Assembly (NCBI GenBank): GCA_037833965.1 | Contig: AP031358.1 | Span: 9,308,001-9,372,000 of the forward strand | Origin: Marchantia polymorpha subsp. ruderalis | Taxonomy: Eukaryota; Streptophyta; Marchantiopsida; Marchantiales; Marchantiaceae | DNA: 64,000 nt | Direction of reading: 5' to 3' | Part shown: piece by piece, positions 34,644-47,281 of the stretch | How positions within the stretch are numbered: position 1 is the first letter of the stretch | Layout of the letters: each line of letters opens with the position of its first letter | Notes under the pieces: generated by a model | What the model was told of the DNA's origin: nothing | The model's database searches: none | Seen by the model: only the letters and a program-made list of their open reading frames with translations | Made by a program: the position numbers and the translations under genes

Positions 34644-37600
34644 TCCGACTTACTCCTTACGAGGCGGTTACGTGTTTTTCGTGATATCATCTATCGATAC
34701 ATAAATTCGTTCTTTATTCGATTTATTCAATTTTGTATACACGTTCCTCCATTGAATCCTTCCAAAGCGGAGGAACCAGATAAATAACAAGAATTATGTG
34801 AAGGGTTCATCAGTATTTAATGGATAAACCAAAGGTGGGTAATTGTGGTAGCCCAAGAACATCACCATGGTAAATATGTCTCACCACAAATAAAATAAAT
34901 AACTATGATCAAAGAAGACAATACAAGAGAGACAAATACAAGCCGATCATAGTCAAATTGTTCAGAAATTTACTTTGCACCAACAATCTTCCGTCTTATC
35001 AACCCTCTCAGATGACTTTATCATGAAAAAAATATATACTCCTATTCATATTGTTTGAGCAAAAGAAGTCTCCAATGTGAACAAACGATGCGGGATATTA
35101 AGAAGTGATTTTTCTCATATTTATGATCGCGCTGCAGAATTTCAACTTGTTTTGAGAAAAAATGGGCAAATAAGAGGGAAGGCAAACATTCCAAGAGATG
35201 ACCCATGTATAGAAATCTCCAGCCAAGAAATTAAACACTAAAATCTATTTTTTTCTGACCATCAATTATAAGCAGCTATAAGACAGAATGAACGACAGCT
35301 TATACTCAGGCTTCACAAAAAGGAGAAGTATTAATGGAAGTGTGTCGAAGTTCAAAATGCAAAAGCACGAACCAAGGTACAGAGACCAAAGCGCGTAGAA
35401 GAGTAGGAAGAGATGCGAACAAATTGGCCCCGATATGGAGAACTGGATGCTAAAAAAAACGGAGGAAAACAGAGAGAAAATAAGTGTTTGAGATACACTT
35501 TTATTCTATATAATAGCTCCGTGGTGCAGATGGTCAATTTGTTCTCTTTGGTTACACCACATCAATCAGCACCTCATAAGGCGATAGTAATTATGGAGTG
35601 CTAAAATGCATCATGAGAAGAAGTGAATTGGAAATTGTGTTCCAATTCCCGTTGTAATATCTTATTTAAGTGCCTGGCCTCGTGAATTCACCCCAGATCT
35701 TATGAAATAGATATTCCCATGTGTAGAGGAAACTAATGTGGATAGAAAAACTCATGTAGATTTCACTTATTATGTGAGGTTTATTCTCCACATGTGGGAA
35801 GCAATTTGATAACTCTAAGATGTTTGTCACAAGTGTAAAGTTCATATCTACGGATGGATACGTAAATACTGAAAACTGAGTCCTACATACTTGCATAAGC
35901 TCTTGGATTGTCTTAGCGAGGCAACTCACAACACAGTGTATTTTTGATTTGAAGAAATTGTGAGCACATAATCTCGTCACTGGCGATGTGAATCTTTAGA
36001 TAATTTGGTTCTCATAACTCTGAATATACACCGCACATTCGAATGGTCAACTCGAGGTCTCGATTGCTGATTTATTCCACAGTCTCCGACGTGTTTGCAA
36101 CTGACAATAGCGGGGCGGTGTGTCTCGCTAAAGGAATAATTTGATTAACTCAAATATTACATGAGGAATCTACTTCACGGACCGTCCACTATTTTTAGGA
36201 TGAGGAAGTTCTCTAATTAAAGAGAGAAAGAAAGACACTATCACAGTGAAAAAATCTTTTCTCTAGGAGGCACATTGTCGCCCTAACCTGATCCTCGTAG
36301 GACTCTTCTAACTTTTTATTTGTGTACTCTAGGAAGGTGGAATCGCTACAGAGCGGTTTTCTAATCATGAGTAGGTCGACAGAGGTTCGTAGAAATGACT
36401 CAAAAGGGGGACGATATCATCTACGCTTTTGAGGAAAATGAGTGCGCTCGTTGCTGTTTGATGCTCACAGTGTCAAACTAGCAGAAGTGGCTGCCTAGTC
36501 AACTCTCGTGCAGCCAGCCGCGTAATTTCAGCAGCTTTGTACGAAGTGGTGGTGGTTGTGGTTTTCAACTCATTCTACAGTTTTCCCCCTGCCTTGTCGA
36601 ATTGTAAAATTGCATGCATTATACCGAGAATTATGTGTGACAAAAGGTTAAGTCGCATACGGTACTGTAAAGTGTCTACTTGGACCAAAGAGGATGAATA
36701 TTTCACCCCCGGAAGTCGTTCCTTGACCTCAGCCGTTTTGTTCGAAGTCCTTCTTCTCTTCTTGATTTAAGCTTGACAATTCGCTGATATTGTCGATTGG
36801 ATATGTGTCGTGGAATTTCAGTTGGAATCTAATGGCTGGATTTAGGCTGCCATGTCGATCTTCGCGAGCATTAGATAGACAAGTTGTTGCTTGCACCGAG
36901 GCAGGAAAATGTCCTGGCTAAGGCTATTCGTGGATGTAACGATGTATAATTCGTTGAAGTCTCCGAATAATAAGAAGAAGACAAGGAAACACACCATCTA
37001 ACAGGTTGACATCTCAAGAGGTAGAGGATTTCCATAAATCTACAAGAGTGACAAGATCCCTTGCTAAAGAAGATACATTGCTGTCTGTTACGATTTTATT
37101 CTTGTGTCGTGTTTGTTTCCACCACAGCATGAAATGTTGAAACCACTAGTGTTTGCAGGGCTCGCGACATTTACAAGTATCACAACAATCGGCTGTAGCT
37201 AGACACTTTAGGGACACCGTGGTGTGGGGTTGGGCGGACGGGTGTCTAAACAAAGTGGAGACTTGAACTGGAAATGGTGTACAAAATTATGAAATTCATG
37301 TGTGACAAATTTGACGTTCTAATGAGAATTTCTTATTGCTTAGATAGTTTGTAACAATAAGGCAAAAGGTTGAGAAGCATATGGGCAATATATATACAGA
37401 ACATGAAGGACGTACATCAAGAGCTAGGAAGCGGTGGTAGAAGAGGAAGGGGTCAAAATCCTTAGCTCAACCTTTCAACCAAAAGCTTGGGAATCCAAGC
37501 CGTTGAAGAGCTCGGTATGGTAGATCAGTCAGTCCCTTAGGACACTTTTCAAACGAGTAGGAAGAGTGTCTTGAGAGGTAGTCAAGCCTCACCTGGTAGA

Positions 37601-37917
37601 AATTGACCCTCGTAGTATTGTACATCCGGAAAGGAGTCGGAAGAGAGTACTGCGAAGTAGTCAAGGCTATGCCGGAAAGATTCTTAAGCTCCACACCGTT
37701 GCATCGGACTTCATACAAATGCTTACCACAACTGCAGCAGGTACTGTAGGTGTCTACGAAGCAAAGAAGGAAATATGTTTAGCGGGAAGGATCCAAGGAG
37801 GTTGCTAAAGGTCTGTATGTTTGATGTGTTTACAGCTGCACGGAGTCAGATGGGCCCCCTGGTTGGCAGATCGCTGTCAAACATATCAGACGGAAGGAAG
37901 GAAGGAAGGGAGGGAGG

Positions 37918-37948
<31 letters not shown>

Positions 37949-38079
37949 CGGGCGAGCGGGCTGGCGGGCTGATGTGAGTGTTCGCAAAGTCTAAGCTGTG
38001 AGCGCTCTGTGCACAACGAGGCAGTTACCAGACTTCGGAAAATATTGGAGCAGATACTTGAAGAGAGTGGGGAGAGGGA
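34644..38079. other. Gene-poor region and upstream region of the 38080 gene
   Basis: No supported gene. A (GGAA)n/(GGGA)n/(GA)n tract at 37892-37948 lies about 130 bp before the ATG at 38080 and probably belongs to its promoter or leader. A minus frame at 37467-37718 contains two similar stretches around 37560 and 37640 but has no recognised motif. Confidence 0.4.
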
Positions 38080-38725
38080 ATGACAGACTCGAGCCCCGTA
38101 CCGTCGCTTTTGAACCTTGCCATCGATAGAGCAGCCGCGAATATTGAAAAGTTTCCAACTTTTACCTTTGTCCCTGATCACATCGTGGCAATTCTCTTCG
38201 AGGTAAGCCATTCTGAATTGGTTACTTAAGTTTGTTGGCAGGCGCGGGATTTTTGTTATCCATTTCGTCGGCTAGTTTTTGGTAGAGTGATTCGAGCGGG
38301 GAACTTCGAACAAGTGTTGGAGCGTTTCGCAGACTTGAATCCTCCTGGAGAGATTCTCAAATTCTCTGTGTTTTGCAGACTTTAAGGTGATTTGGTATTC
38401 GCCCTTGTCATCCTCTGTCAAAGGATTGTACGGGTGGACTTCTGTCTCTTTTCTGTATACACACATGAACCATCGATTTGAGAAACCTCTGTTCAAAAAC
38501 TCAACGATTTGAAAGAATCTCGTACCATTAACTAGCAGAGGAATTCAGAGAATGTACCTCTCGTCCTAAATTTTGCGAAAACGTGCATGTTGCAGAAAAC
38601 TCTGGAATCCAGCAAATTGAATGATGCGATACTGAAGAAGTTTCTTGAAACTGACAACAACTGGGTGCGGAAGAGAGTCAAAGACCTTGGAATTCGTCCC
38701 GCCAACCGACCAGTATTGCCTACAG
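38080..38725 (+). CDS. Two exons of an unidentified protein (5' part of a gene)
   Basis: Exon 1 (38080-38202, ATG then 41 codons, GTAAGC donor) and exon 2 (38596-38725, TTGCAG acceptor, GTGAGA donor) join in phase. They encode a helical, non-repetitive segment (SLLNLAIDRAAANIEKFPTF, VPDHIVAILFE, LNDAILKKFLET, WVRKRVKDLGIRPANRPVLP). The pattern, a leucine-rich helix followed by an 'LPxxIvxxLF'-like element, recalls the N-terminal caps of RNI/LRR or elongin-A-type proteins. That is a guess. A possible third exon of 33 bp (39108-39140) keeps phase, but nothing beyond it is convincing before the next gene. It could be a truncated gene, or one whose remaining exons I failed to see. Confidence 0.5.
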
Positions 38726-39673
38726 GTGAGATGCTTCAGTGTTCAACCAGGTATTGTTCTCCGTGATGATTTGTGATGAGAAGAATTATGACCTCTAGTC
38801 GTCTTTAGATTCTCTGTAGACTGATAAAATCTGTTGAAGTTGTGAGTCATGGCAGCCTCTTAAAATTTTATTTCGCTAAGTCGCAACTCTTGTGTTTGCT
38901 GTAGAGTCCTGGGATACTATGTCGAGGACTAGTGAAGATTGGTTCTGGTTTTATGTTTGTTCAAAGTCCTTTTGCACGCAGACGGGACTAAGTGGCCTGC
39001 TGCGTTAGATGCTTGTTTTTACTGATATTAACACAGTTTGGCGCATGCCTTCTGTCACGCAGCATGTTCAGCAAAATCACCAAAACTTGTGTGATAACTC
39101 ATTCCAGGCTTGAGGAGGACGGACGTTAGCCATTATTTAGGTACATTCGCTCCTCGGATTGATGAATTCCGCTAACTTCTTATTATATATGACTGAGTGC
39201 CAACATGGGAAACTTTGAGCGTTCATTTCACTCGCTCTTACTACCGCTACTACCATACCAATGAATGTCCTACCCTGTGACACGATCAGTTTGTGGCCTG
39301 GACTCTCACTCAGGTGATACTCATTGTCAGGTATCTGGTAGCTTACGCTTCATCTATTAAGGCATATTCCCTCTTCTTGAAATTGTCTTACCGTGTAAGC
39401 AGTGTTTTTGGCATTGTAGAAAGAGAACAAGTTACGGTCCTAGCTGCGCTAAAACTTGGAGGCAGCTAATATAGGCACCTCTAATTTGGGAAGGCTTGAA
39501 GTGACGAGTAGACATGTATTGAGTTAGAGCAATAGTTTTATAGAGAAAACTGATGAAGCGTGCAGTTATTTCGATTGTTCTACCCTCTTTTCTACTTTTG
39601 AGTCAAATATGAGACTACAGCTAAGAGTTTTCATCTGGATCCGTCTGCTCTCTGTCACGGCAGACGAAAGAAG
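38726..39673. other. Intron or intergenic sequence
   Basis: No strong coding segment apart from the possible 33-bp micro-exon at 39108-39140. A CACGGCAG acceptor at 39655-39662 suggests that the following gene has an intron in its 5' leader. Confidence 0.35.
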
Positions 39674-40916
39674 ATGAAGGGGAAAAACGTTTTAAAAGTA
39701 GCTCGAGGTCATGTAAGTCTCTGGGAGCAACAACTGAGAGCGTTGTCAACTGCAGCTTCCACTGAGAAGCTTAGTCAAGGGACTAAGTTGAGTCAGAGGT
39801 GCTCTTTCAGTGCTGCTGATGTTACTTCTTACTGTCGTCTCACTGGTGATTCTAATCCAATTCACACCAGCACATCGGCTGCCCAAGACGCTGGATTCAG
39901 TGGGTGTGTGGTGCCCGGCATGCTCTGTGGGAGTTTATTCCCAGCTATCATCGGCTCTCGCTTTGTAAGTTTGGGTCCTGTTGTAAGTTGTGCTCTTAGC
40001 ATGTGACTGTTGCCCGTAAATGGTCCCATTCCCCGCTTGAACTTGTATGTTTGGGATTGATTTGTATGTCATCTTTCTTATCCGGATCGTGGACACTCAC
40101 TTTAGTCAATCTATGATGCTGTAAGTACGTACGGGCTCATACATACCTGGGCAGAGCCGACCTTGAATGCTTGGTACTTAGTTTTTCCTTACCGTTATCA
40201 TTTCAACCTTCTGCTTCCAGTTACAGACATTGAATCTGATTTTGAGAGCAATTCCACCATAACGAATAGGCATGTATGAGTACGGCCACTATTGGGATAT
40301 GCACTGCTTATCCCCTTCTCGCACCCGATGCGTGAGGTGGGCGAAGAGGGGGTTGGGGTGTCGTCTACCATAAAGCTTTACTTTCATATGCGTGTTCCTT
40401 AATTTTATGTGTTAATCTGACAGGCGGGTGCAGTTTATGTTTCTCAAACTTTGACATTCAAAGCTCCTGTGGCGGTTGACGAATATCTCATTGCCGAAGT
40501 GGAGGTGACAGCGATTCAGAATCTGAGGCGGAATGCTAAGTAAGCGCCCCGTGTGTGAGGTTTTCGTTTAGCCTTACTTAAGACGAGGACCGTGTGGACA
40601 GTTTGAACCTGCCTTTTCTCAATCACGGATAAACGACTGTTCCAAACCTCTGTCTTTTCTCGTTTCTTTTGTGATACGTGATACTGCAACACGAATTTTT
40701 ACCTCCAAGATCTCTAGTAGATATGTAGTGCTGAAACCGAATATGTTTAAATTGAGTTTACATATCTTACCACGATTTTTAAGCACATAAGTCTGACTTG
40801 GAATTTTGGGTTTCAGAATCACATTCAGTACACGTTGTTTTACAGACGAAAACGAGCGACTGCTGGTAGAAGGGCAGGCCGTTGCCTTGTTACCATTGAT
40901 CAAAGATCTCGGCTGA
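39674..40916 (+). CDS. MaoC-like 3-hydroxyacyl-thioester dehydratase, probably mitochondrial, 3 exons
   Basis: Exons 39674-39964, 40424-40539 and 40817-40916 have GT-AG junctions and give 168 codons plus TGA. The first ~30 residues (VLKVARGHVSLWEQQLRALS) are basic and amphipathic, as in a mitochondrial presequence. The hydratase-2 motif reads LTGDSNPIH, with the catalytic pair Asp59 and His64, followed by the DAGF...VVPGMLCGSLFP helix region. Exon 2 supplies VYVSQTLTFKAPVAVDEYL, the hot-dog central strand region, and exon 3 supplies ITFSTRCFTD and GQAVALLPLI. The family dehydrates (R)-3-hydroxyacyl thioesters; the single-domain plant version works in mitochondrial fatty acid (octanoate/lipoate) synthesis. 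The acceptor was chosen at 40816/40817 because the alternative 40847 acceptor loses the conserved strand and the natural stop. Confidence 0.93.
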
Positions 40917-43900
40917 GGTTTCTCGCTGCGGTTTGCTTTACTTTCAGGATCTACCTTGAAGTGTGTATACTAGTTGTGATGTGGTGGATATTGTTAGTTA
41001 CACCTCTGTCACTCAGCCTCTAGCCTCCATTAGTTTCACCGTATCACACAGTTAGTAAGCATTTGGGATTTGGTGAGATTGTCACGTCTTCTTGTAAAGG
41101 GATTTTTTTACCGAAGTTTTCTTCCGCGTAATTTGGGCACTTTGCCTCAACCGACATCCAGTTCCATCTTCATATACATTTGTATCCGGCCTTTTTTCAT
41201 ATATCTATTGGTGTAACCTTGATCCGGTTTATTCGGAAATCAAAGAAGATACAAAAGTTGTTCATTAATGAGCATGACCAACGTTACTATGGGTGTAAAT
41301 GGGGGTCTGTAAATAGGGGCCACAATCACTAGAAAGCTAGAAACGAAGACAGGAGAGAAGAAATTCGATGTTTCTGTTGGTGGTTCTGTCATTGTTGCTA
41401 TTTTTTGTGTGGGGACAATCATCTAATCTTTGTTTCTACCATCTCTTTCCGCTGAGTCACTTCGCACTTTACCAAGGTGTTTGTCCATTTCACCGAGGCT
41501 CGTCTTAGAACGTTGAGGGGATCTGAACGGCTTGAGTTAGCTCTTTAGTTTTCACCATAGAGGGATGGCAAAATTTTGATTGCTCAAATCTTAATATTGG
41601 TGATTGCTCACATCTTCATAGTTTTGATGCTGGAGGTTAGTGTCCCCTAATAAAGATCATCTTCTCGGTATCGAGATGGACTGATGATTCAAGGTTTGAT
41701 GAAACACGTCCTGATTGTCTTAGTTACTGAGAATTAAAGCCTGATTACCATATCTTATCACGTACTTAATACCTCTTAGTTGCGGAGAATTATCTGTTAA
41801 CCCGATTTCTACACTGAGCATTCTTGACCGCCCAGTTTCTGACCGGCCATTCTTACGCAAGGGATATCGAAAGGTTGCTTCGAAATTGCGCCCGGTATAA
41901 AAGCAAATTGCACACACTGAAAAGGTCTTCGACATCGTAAAACAAGAGCATTGATTGACATCCAATCCTGATTCGTTTAAAAGCCCTCGAAATTATTTTC
42001 TTCAAATGTACCCTGTTGACCTGTCAGGCGATCACTTTGTACGTGTGGAGATACAACCTGAGCTGGACATTCAGTACGACGGTTATGAAACTAAAACCTT
42101 AAACGTACACGGTATAGTGGTGGACGAAGAACTTTTCATCCGAAATTCGGTGAAATGTCCTCATCTAACCGGATAGCTAAGCACATTCGTCTGACTTGCT
42201 CATATTACGGTTAGATGGGGACAAAGATTTTCACAATATTAAACGTCGAAAGACGTCAAACAGAAGAAGTCTTCCTTGACCGATGCGTCAGGATTCATCT
42301 AGCCTGTAGCGCTGTTGTAATGATCGGCTTGTCGTTGTTGTCGAGGCCCGGACCCCCGATTACGTTAGTCGATGTTGCGTCCGTCAAACACAGGTGGTGG
42401 AGACGAACCTGGTGGTGCCTTATTGCGTGCACCCGGAGGACTCTACCGGGACGAAGTTTGACTATGACCACACAGACCGTTTAGCTCTTTCTCTTCCTGC
42501 TAGAAGTGCTTGACTTCTCTCGAACCAGTAATCTTTTGTAGACCATGACAGTGGCAATTGTACAACAAGTCCGCTTGAAAGGATTTGCGTTATAAGGTTT
42601 CTGCATCAGCAAGAGCAAGTCCACGTTCCATAAGAATAAGGCAACTTGTCATGTTACGAATGATCCACAACGGATCTTTCACGGAACTGCTTGTGTCCAG
42701 GGGAATCGAATGCTCCTCAATTGTAGGCCAATCGAGGAATATGGTCGGTCAGTCCGGAGGACACTTGATAATTGGAGGTTCTTTTCCTGTGCGGCATACA
42801 TAAATCGCTTTTTAGCCCGAGAGCCAAGATACTCATACCAAGCGGGTCAGACACTAGGGCCAGCCCACTTATTATTTCAATTGATAATCCGCAGTGACGG
42901 AATGTTGGAGACTATGATTATACATCACACGAAGAGATCCTACTTAGGACTTTCTACCCCACACCTGTGTACAGGAAGAGGTCGAAAGTACTAAGATACT
43001 GCCCTAGCATCTTCTCGAGAATGTCTTCGGCTAGCCCGAGTCAAAGAAGTCATTGTTCCCGCGAATATTAAAATTGCAATAAACAATAGAATATATTATG
43101 GAAGGTGCAGGAGGTGGATGTAATTTGTCCTGTCCTGACAAAGCTGGCCCGGGCATGAATTTTGATGATTGATGAGCCAAAACAAGTTTGAACAAAATAG
43201 ACTTTCTCTGATTACATACGCAAGGAATCAACACATTCATCTCAATGCTATCCCATATCATCTCTCGCCACGAGATTTTTTTCCCCTCATATGGACGTGC
43301 GAGCCCCTGCCACTCCTGCGAGAGTAGAAAAGAGAGAAGAGTGGAGGAGTGCAGGATGTGAACGGTGGGTTGGATATTCGGAGGTATTTGTATCTGGATA
43401 CTGGATTTGTTCTGGAAAAGCTCCACATTCTTTTTCACACCTATATTCTCAATGAAATCTTAGGTGGCATGTAGAGCTAAATCGGGTTCCATAAAGGCTC
43501 CTTGTGAGAATATTTACACTAATAGAGTATAAAGTCAATATCGACAGTCAGTTTCGTCCAGCTGTCCAGGAATCTATTTTTGAACATCAATCTTGGAATT
43601 TGTTGTGTTCCTATGCTCCCTTTCTCCAAACGCAACGGAGGGCCCAGTTTCAATGTGCAACGTACTTCAGTGAGCTGACTTTGCGAAAGGGTTCCATTAA
43701 AGAATGGCTGGGGCCGCATAGGTCAAGAGTTGCCAGGCTCACTGAGAAATAAGCAATCAACGTTGAGGGTGTCAAAGTTCCTTGGCCTTGTCTGGGGACA
43801 CGTTCACGGAGAACGACTTCACTCGTTGCATACTTTATAGGCTTTCAGATTCTCACACTCAAATATATTCTCACGAGAACCGTTGCAATAAAACCCCAAA

Positions 43901-45210
43901 TGCAATTACAGTTTTTTTGAATTTCAGTCCCATGTTCATTGTTGTACCAGTACCACCTCATCTCACTCGTTCAGACCATCATCAACAAAAGTGCGTCTCA
44001 GATATTGGATGTTAATATCGTTATTCTCGTATACAATATTCACATAATATAAACAACGCAATGACTGTTTGTGCACCTTGTGATGTGTTTGTTTATGCGA
44101 CAGGCAGAGTCTTCCAATATTATAATATATGCAACATCTGTCTGCAGTATTGTCATCAAGCTTCATCCGTTTTCTCTCAGATTGAGGATTCTTGCTAAGG
44201 GATCTTTGCCACACCTACTTTGCCTCCATCCACATAGATGTCACACAAACTGTAAAGAAAACCCCAAGATTCTATATCCGGGCGAATGCAGTAAGAGGTG
44301 GACGCAGGGAAGCAGAACAATGTTGCAGAGTTTATTATTTGAAAATTGAGGGCCAAGCCGAGAGCAAGATGGGCATTGGAGGACAAGGAGCAGCGGCGGG
44401 AGCAGAAAGTAATGCAGATGATGAAGAAGAAGAAGAAGCAGCAACAGCAACAGCACAATCTCTAGTGTTAGCAGTGCCACAGGACTGCTGTAGTGGAGCT
44501 ATAATAAGGCCCAGAGCAGGGTGCACAGCGAGACAACCACAAGAGGGGTCGGGTCCATGCGAAAAGGGCAAAAGGTCCAAATCGTCCCATGGAGCGGGGA
44601 GGTACACTCCCTTCTCGAGGGCCATGCCTGTCTGCCTGGAAGTAAAAAGGAAGCCAAAAGGAAGGCCAAATTGGCGAGGAAGCATGTTCGCATGCAAAAT
44701 TGTCGCCAAAAAGATTTGAACCACAGCTAAGTTAATACACGTTTTTTCACCCCGTTGCATTCTTTCATTCACCTAGCTAAACCACGACCCAGCTACTCAG
44801 CCTATATCTTATATGGTGGCTACTTTCTATTGAGAATATTTTGTTTTTGAACTAGAATGACAAAAATCATTCACTATTATAATTGTGCGAATTTTCACAT
44901 TTGGATTTCACACAAACTGAGTTTCTACTAGCCTCAGGAGGATTTTCATGGTAGCGAGCACAAAAACCTGAATTATCACATGCCAGGGCCATAATAGAAC
45001 CACGGTCTATGCGGTCTAAGAGCTCAGAGTCACCTGAGGAGACAGATAATCGGGGATGAGTGAAGCATGATTTAGCTGCCTGAGGTTTGTCGCTTGCAGT
45101 GACAAAGTACAGTGAGCTGCTTGACTACTTCGTCGTCGTCCTCCTGACAGAATACACGGTCAGAGACGATTTTCTGGAAAGAAGAGCGAGAGCTCTCGCT
45201 TTCGCTGGCG

Positions 45211-45258
45211 CGAGAGAGCGAGAGAGAGAGAGAGAGAGAGCGAGCGAGAGCAAGAGAG
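45211..45258. repeat. GA-rich microsatellite
   Basis: (GA)n with interspersed CGAG units. Apparent Ser/Leu-rich and Arg/Glu-rich ORFs across it are products of the repeat. Confidence 0.85.
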
Positions 45259-46093
45259 GAGGTGCATACGAGGAAGAGATAGAGTGGGAGAAAGATCGGC
45301 AGAAGGTAGGTGAAGATTGTAAATTCCATATGGTCTCGGCGAATCTAACCCCTGAGTATGGTGCCGAGGCATGACGATCACGGGGTGTTTCTTGATCTAG
45401 AGTTGAGCGCAGATTTTTATCGTCCCTGAGCACTTGTGATACAACTTCCCCTCATCTGGTGGTTTTTAGGTTTTTCGGTGGACAGTGCATGGGAGCATTG
45501 CTCGAAGGGAACTGAGGCTGCAAAGATTGGAGACTGAACGTCGGTGTCGAGGCGACTTCGGTCGCCAGAATGAGATCATCCGGATCTCCCGTGAGATTGG
45601 TGTGTTCTGCTTTGCTTCCCTTGACTCACGTGGAAATTTCTAGCGTTAGAATTTGGCAATTGTAGAAAGCAGAGGAGGGAGGAACGTTTCGAAGTTGTTG
45701 TGGCGGGTGGGATCCCGCTGAGTTTCTGTACGGGGTTTCCTCGAGAAACCCGATCCTGATGTGTGAAGCTTCCGAGAGCTGTGGGGAGTGTGAGCAGACA
45801 GAAGGATTGCCCTCCTTTCTGTAATCTGCATGGTCTCACAGTCTCATTATTACCATCCCCCCAATGCGAATGCTCTGGTTACGTGGTTGATGAGCTTGAT
45901 GCCCTGTAGGCAGAGAGAGGGAGAGAGGTAAGACCTTTTCTTCGACTGGTTATGCCCGTCTTGCTACGCCACTATCCTCACGGTGAAGACTGAACTCAAG
46001 TCGATGCCAACCAGAGTTACCATCCTGTCTAGTATGAGGTACTTTTAGAACCTCGGAAGGTAATGAGTGAGTTGTGGGGCGGGCCTGGCCGGT

Positions 46094-46217
46094 GAAGGGA
46101 AGGGAAGGGAAGGGAGGGGGAGGGGAGGGGAGGGGAGGTGTGTGTCTCTGCGACGGATGCAGAAGAGATTTGAGTGAGGGAGCGAGGGCGGGGAGGGGGA
46201 GGGGGAGGGGGGAGGGT
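46094..46217. repeat. GGGGA/GGGA purine tracts
   Basis: Two G-rich runs (46094-46138 and 46190-46217) have enough G-triplets to allow G-quadruplex folding. They lie upstream of the EDR2-like gene on its sense strand. Confidence 0.75.
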
Positions 46218-47281
46218 GTTTCTAAACGCGCAATGGGCGGTGCCTCAGTCGCTGGCGGGTTTGCTCTGGTAATGCTGTTGAAATGGTGAATGTTGTGTGC
46301 GCTCAGGGATGATTGTCTCGATGAGGTCGCCGATTGCGCGGTCGGGGTGAGAAGGAGCGAGCGTGGCGAGGCGTGCAGGGTTGAGGCCAGGGAGACGAGG
46401 CGAGGCGTGGAGAGGCCTGGATGGGTGCCAGGCAGAGGTGAATGAATGCAGAGGACAGCCGGACGGCAGGAACATTGGCGGACTGAGAGAGATGGAGTAA
46501 AGTTTGTGTTGGAGATTTTGTGGTCTGGCGTATCGAGGTCTGGTTTATCGGTTGCGGTGCATGGATAGCGAATTGGCAGCTGTTGTCGTTCCCACTCATT
46601 ATTTGCGCATCTTGTTGACCTGTGTTTCTACCCGAGGCTGAGGCAAGGGCTGGAAGGAAGGACAGATTCAAACTGAGATACAGTCAATTATTTCTTCGTT
46701 TGGGAGATTGGTCGTTCTGACTCGTAGGTCTTCTGCCTGGTAACTTGAGTGCTCCGGCCACTCGTCAATGCCTTTCGATCTGGGACTTTTAACCGCTTTA
46801 CGGAATTCTGTAGCAGTGACGCTTTGAGTTCTAGATTTCCAGATTGGAGATTGTGGTTGTGGTCTGCGGTGTGGACCATGCGAGGAAAGAGCACGCGTGC
46901 AGCTGATGATGACAATTCGAGTATCTGCTCCTGAAACATATCTCAGGAAATAACGAGTTGCAGTCCGACTTTGGGCTGTGACTTACCGCAGATGATGATT
47001 TAAAGACCTCGCGTTCTGGTTGAACACCTGATATTGGATCCATATCGGACAAAGAGGTCTGTGCGAGTTTTCAGGGCGGAGAACCACTTCGTCGTAGTAG
47101 TTCTGAACTTAGTGAGTGTACTCAAAACATTTTGGCAATCGAAAGGCGCGCTCGGTTTAGGGCAAGCAGCATGATCAGTCTCAGCAGGTGCTGTAGCTTT
47201 AAGCAATTGCAGGAGGATGAAGCTCCTGCGGACAAATTTTCCCTCCTTTCTCCCCTATGAAGGTTAAAGCAGGAGAGGGAC

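Larger units (their letters stand above)
40917..47281. other. Intergenic region with purine tracts, no supported gene
   Basis: ORFs of 70-175 codons occur on both strands, notably overlapping ones at 44192-44772, but none shows a domain or a clean splice pattern. GA repeats lie at 45211-45258. G-rich GGGA/GGGGA tracts lie at 46094-46138 and 46190-46217, about 1.1 kb before the EDR2-like start, and may mark its promoter. I see nothing else. Confidence 0.45.

Noticed and set aside
40848-41023. Alternative last exon of the dehydratase starting at the TTTTACAG acceptor at 40847
   Set aside because: It produces an Arg-rich and then hydrophobic tail. The upstream acceptor at 40816 gives the conserved hot-dog strand and a stop at the expected length.
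44192-44772. Opposing ORFs of 175 and 145 codons
   Set aside because: They overlap each other; one is driven by a GAAGAAGAAG tract and the other by the complementary Ser run. No recognised family.
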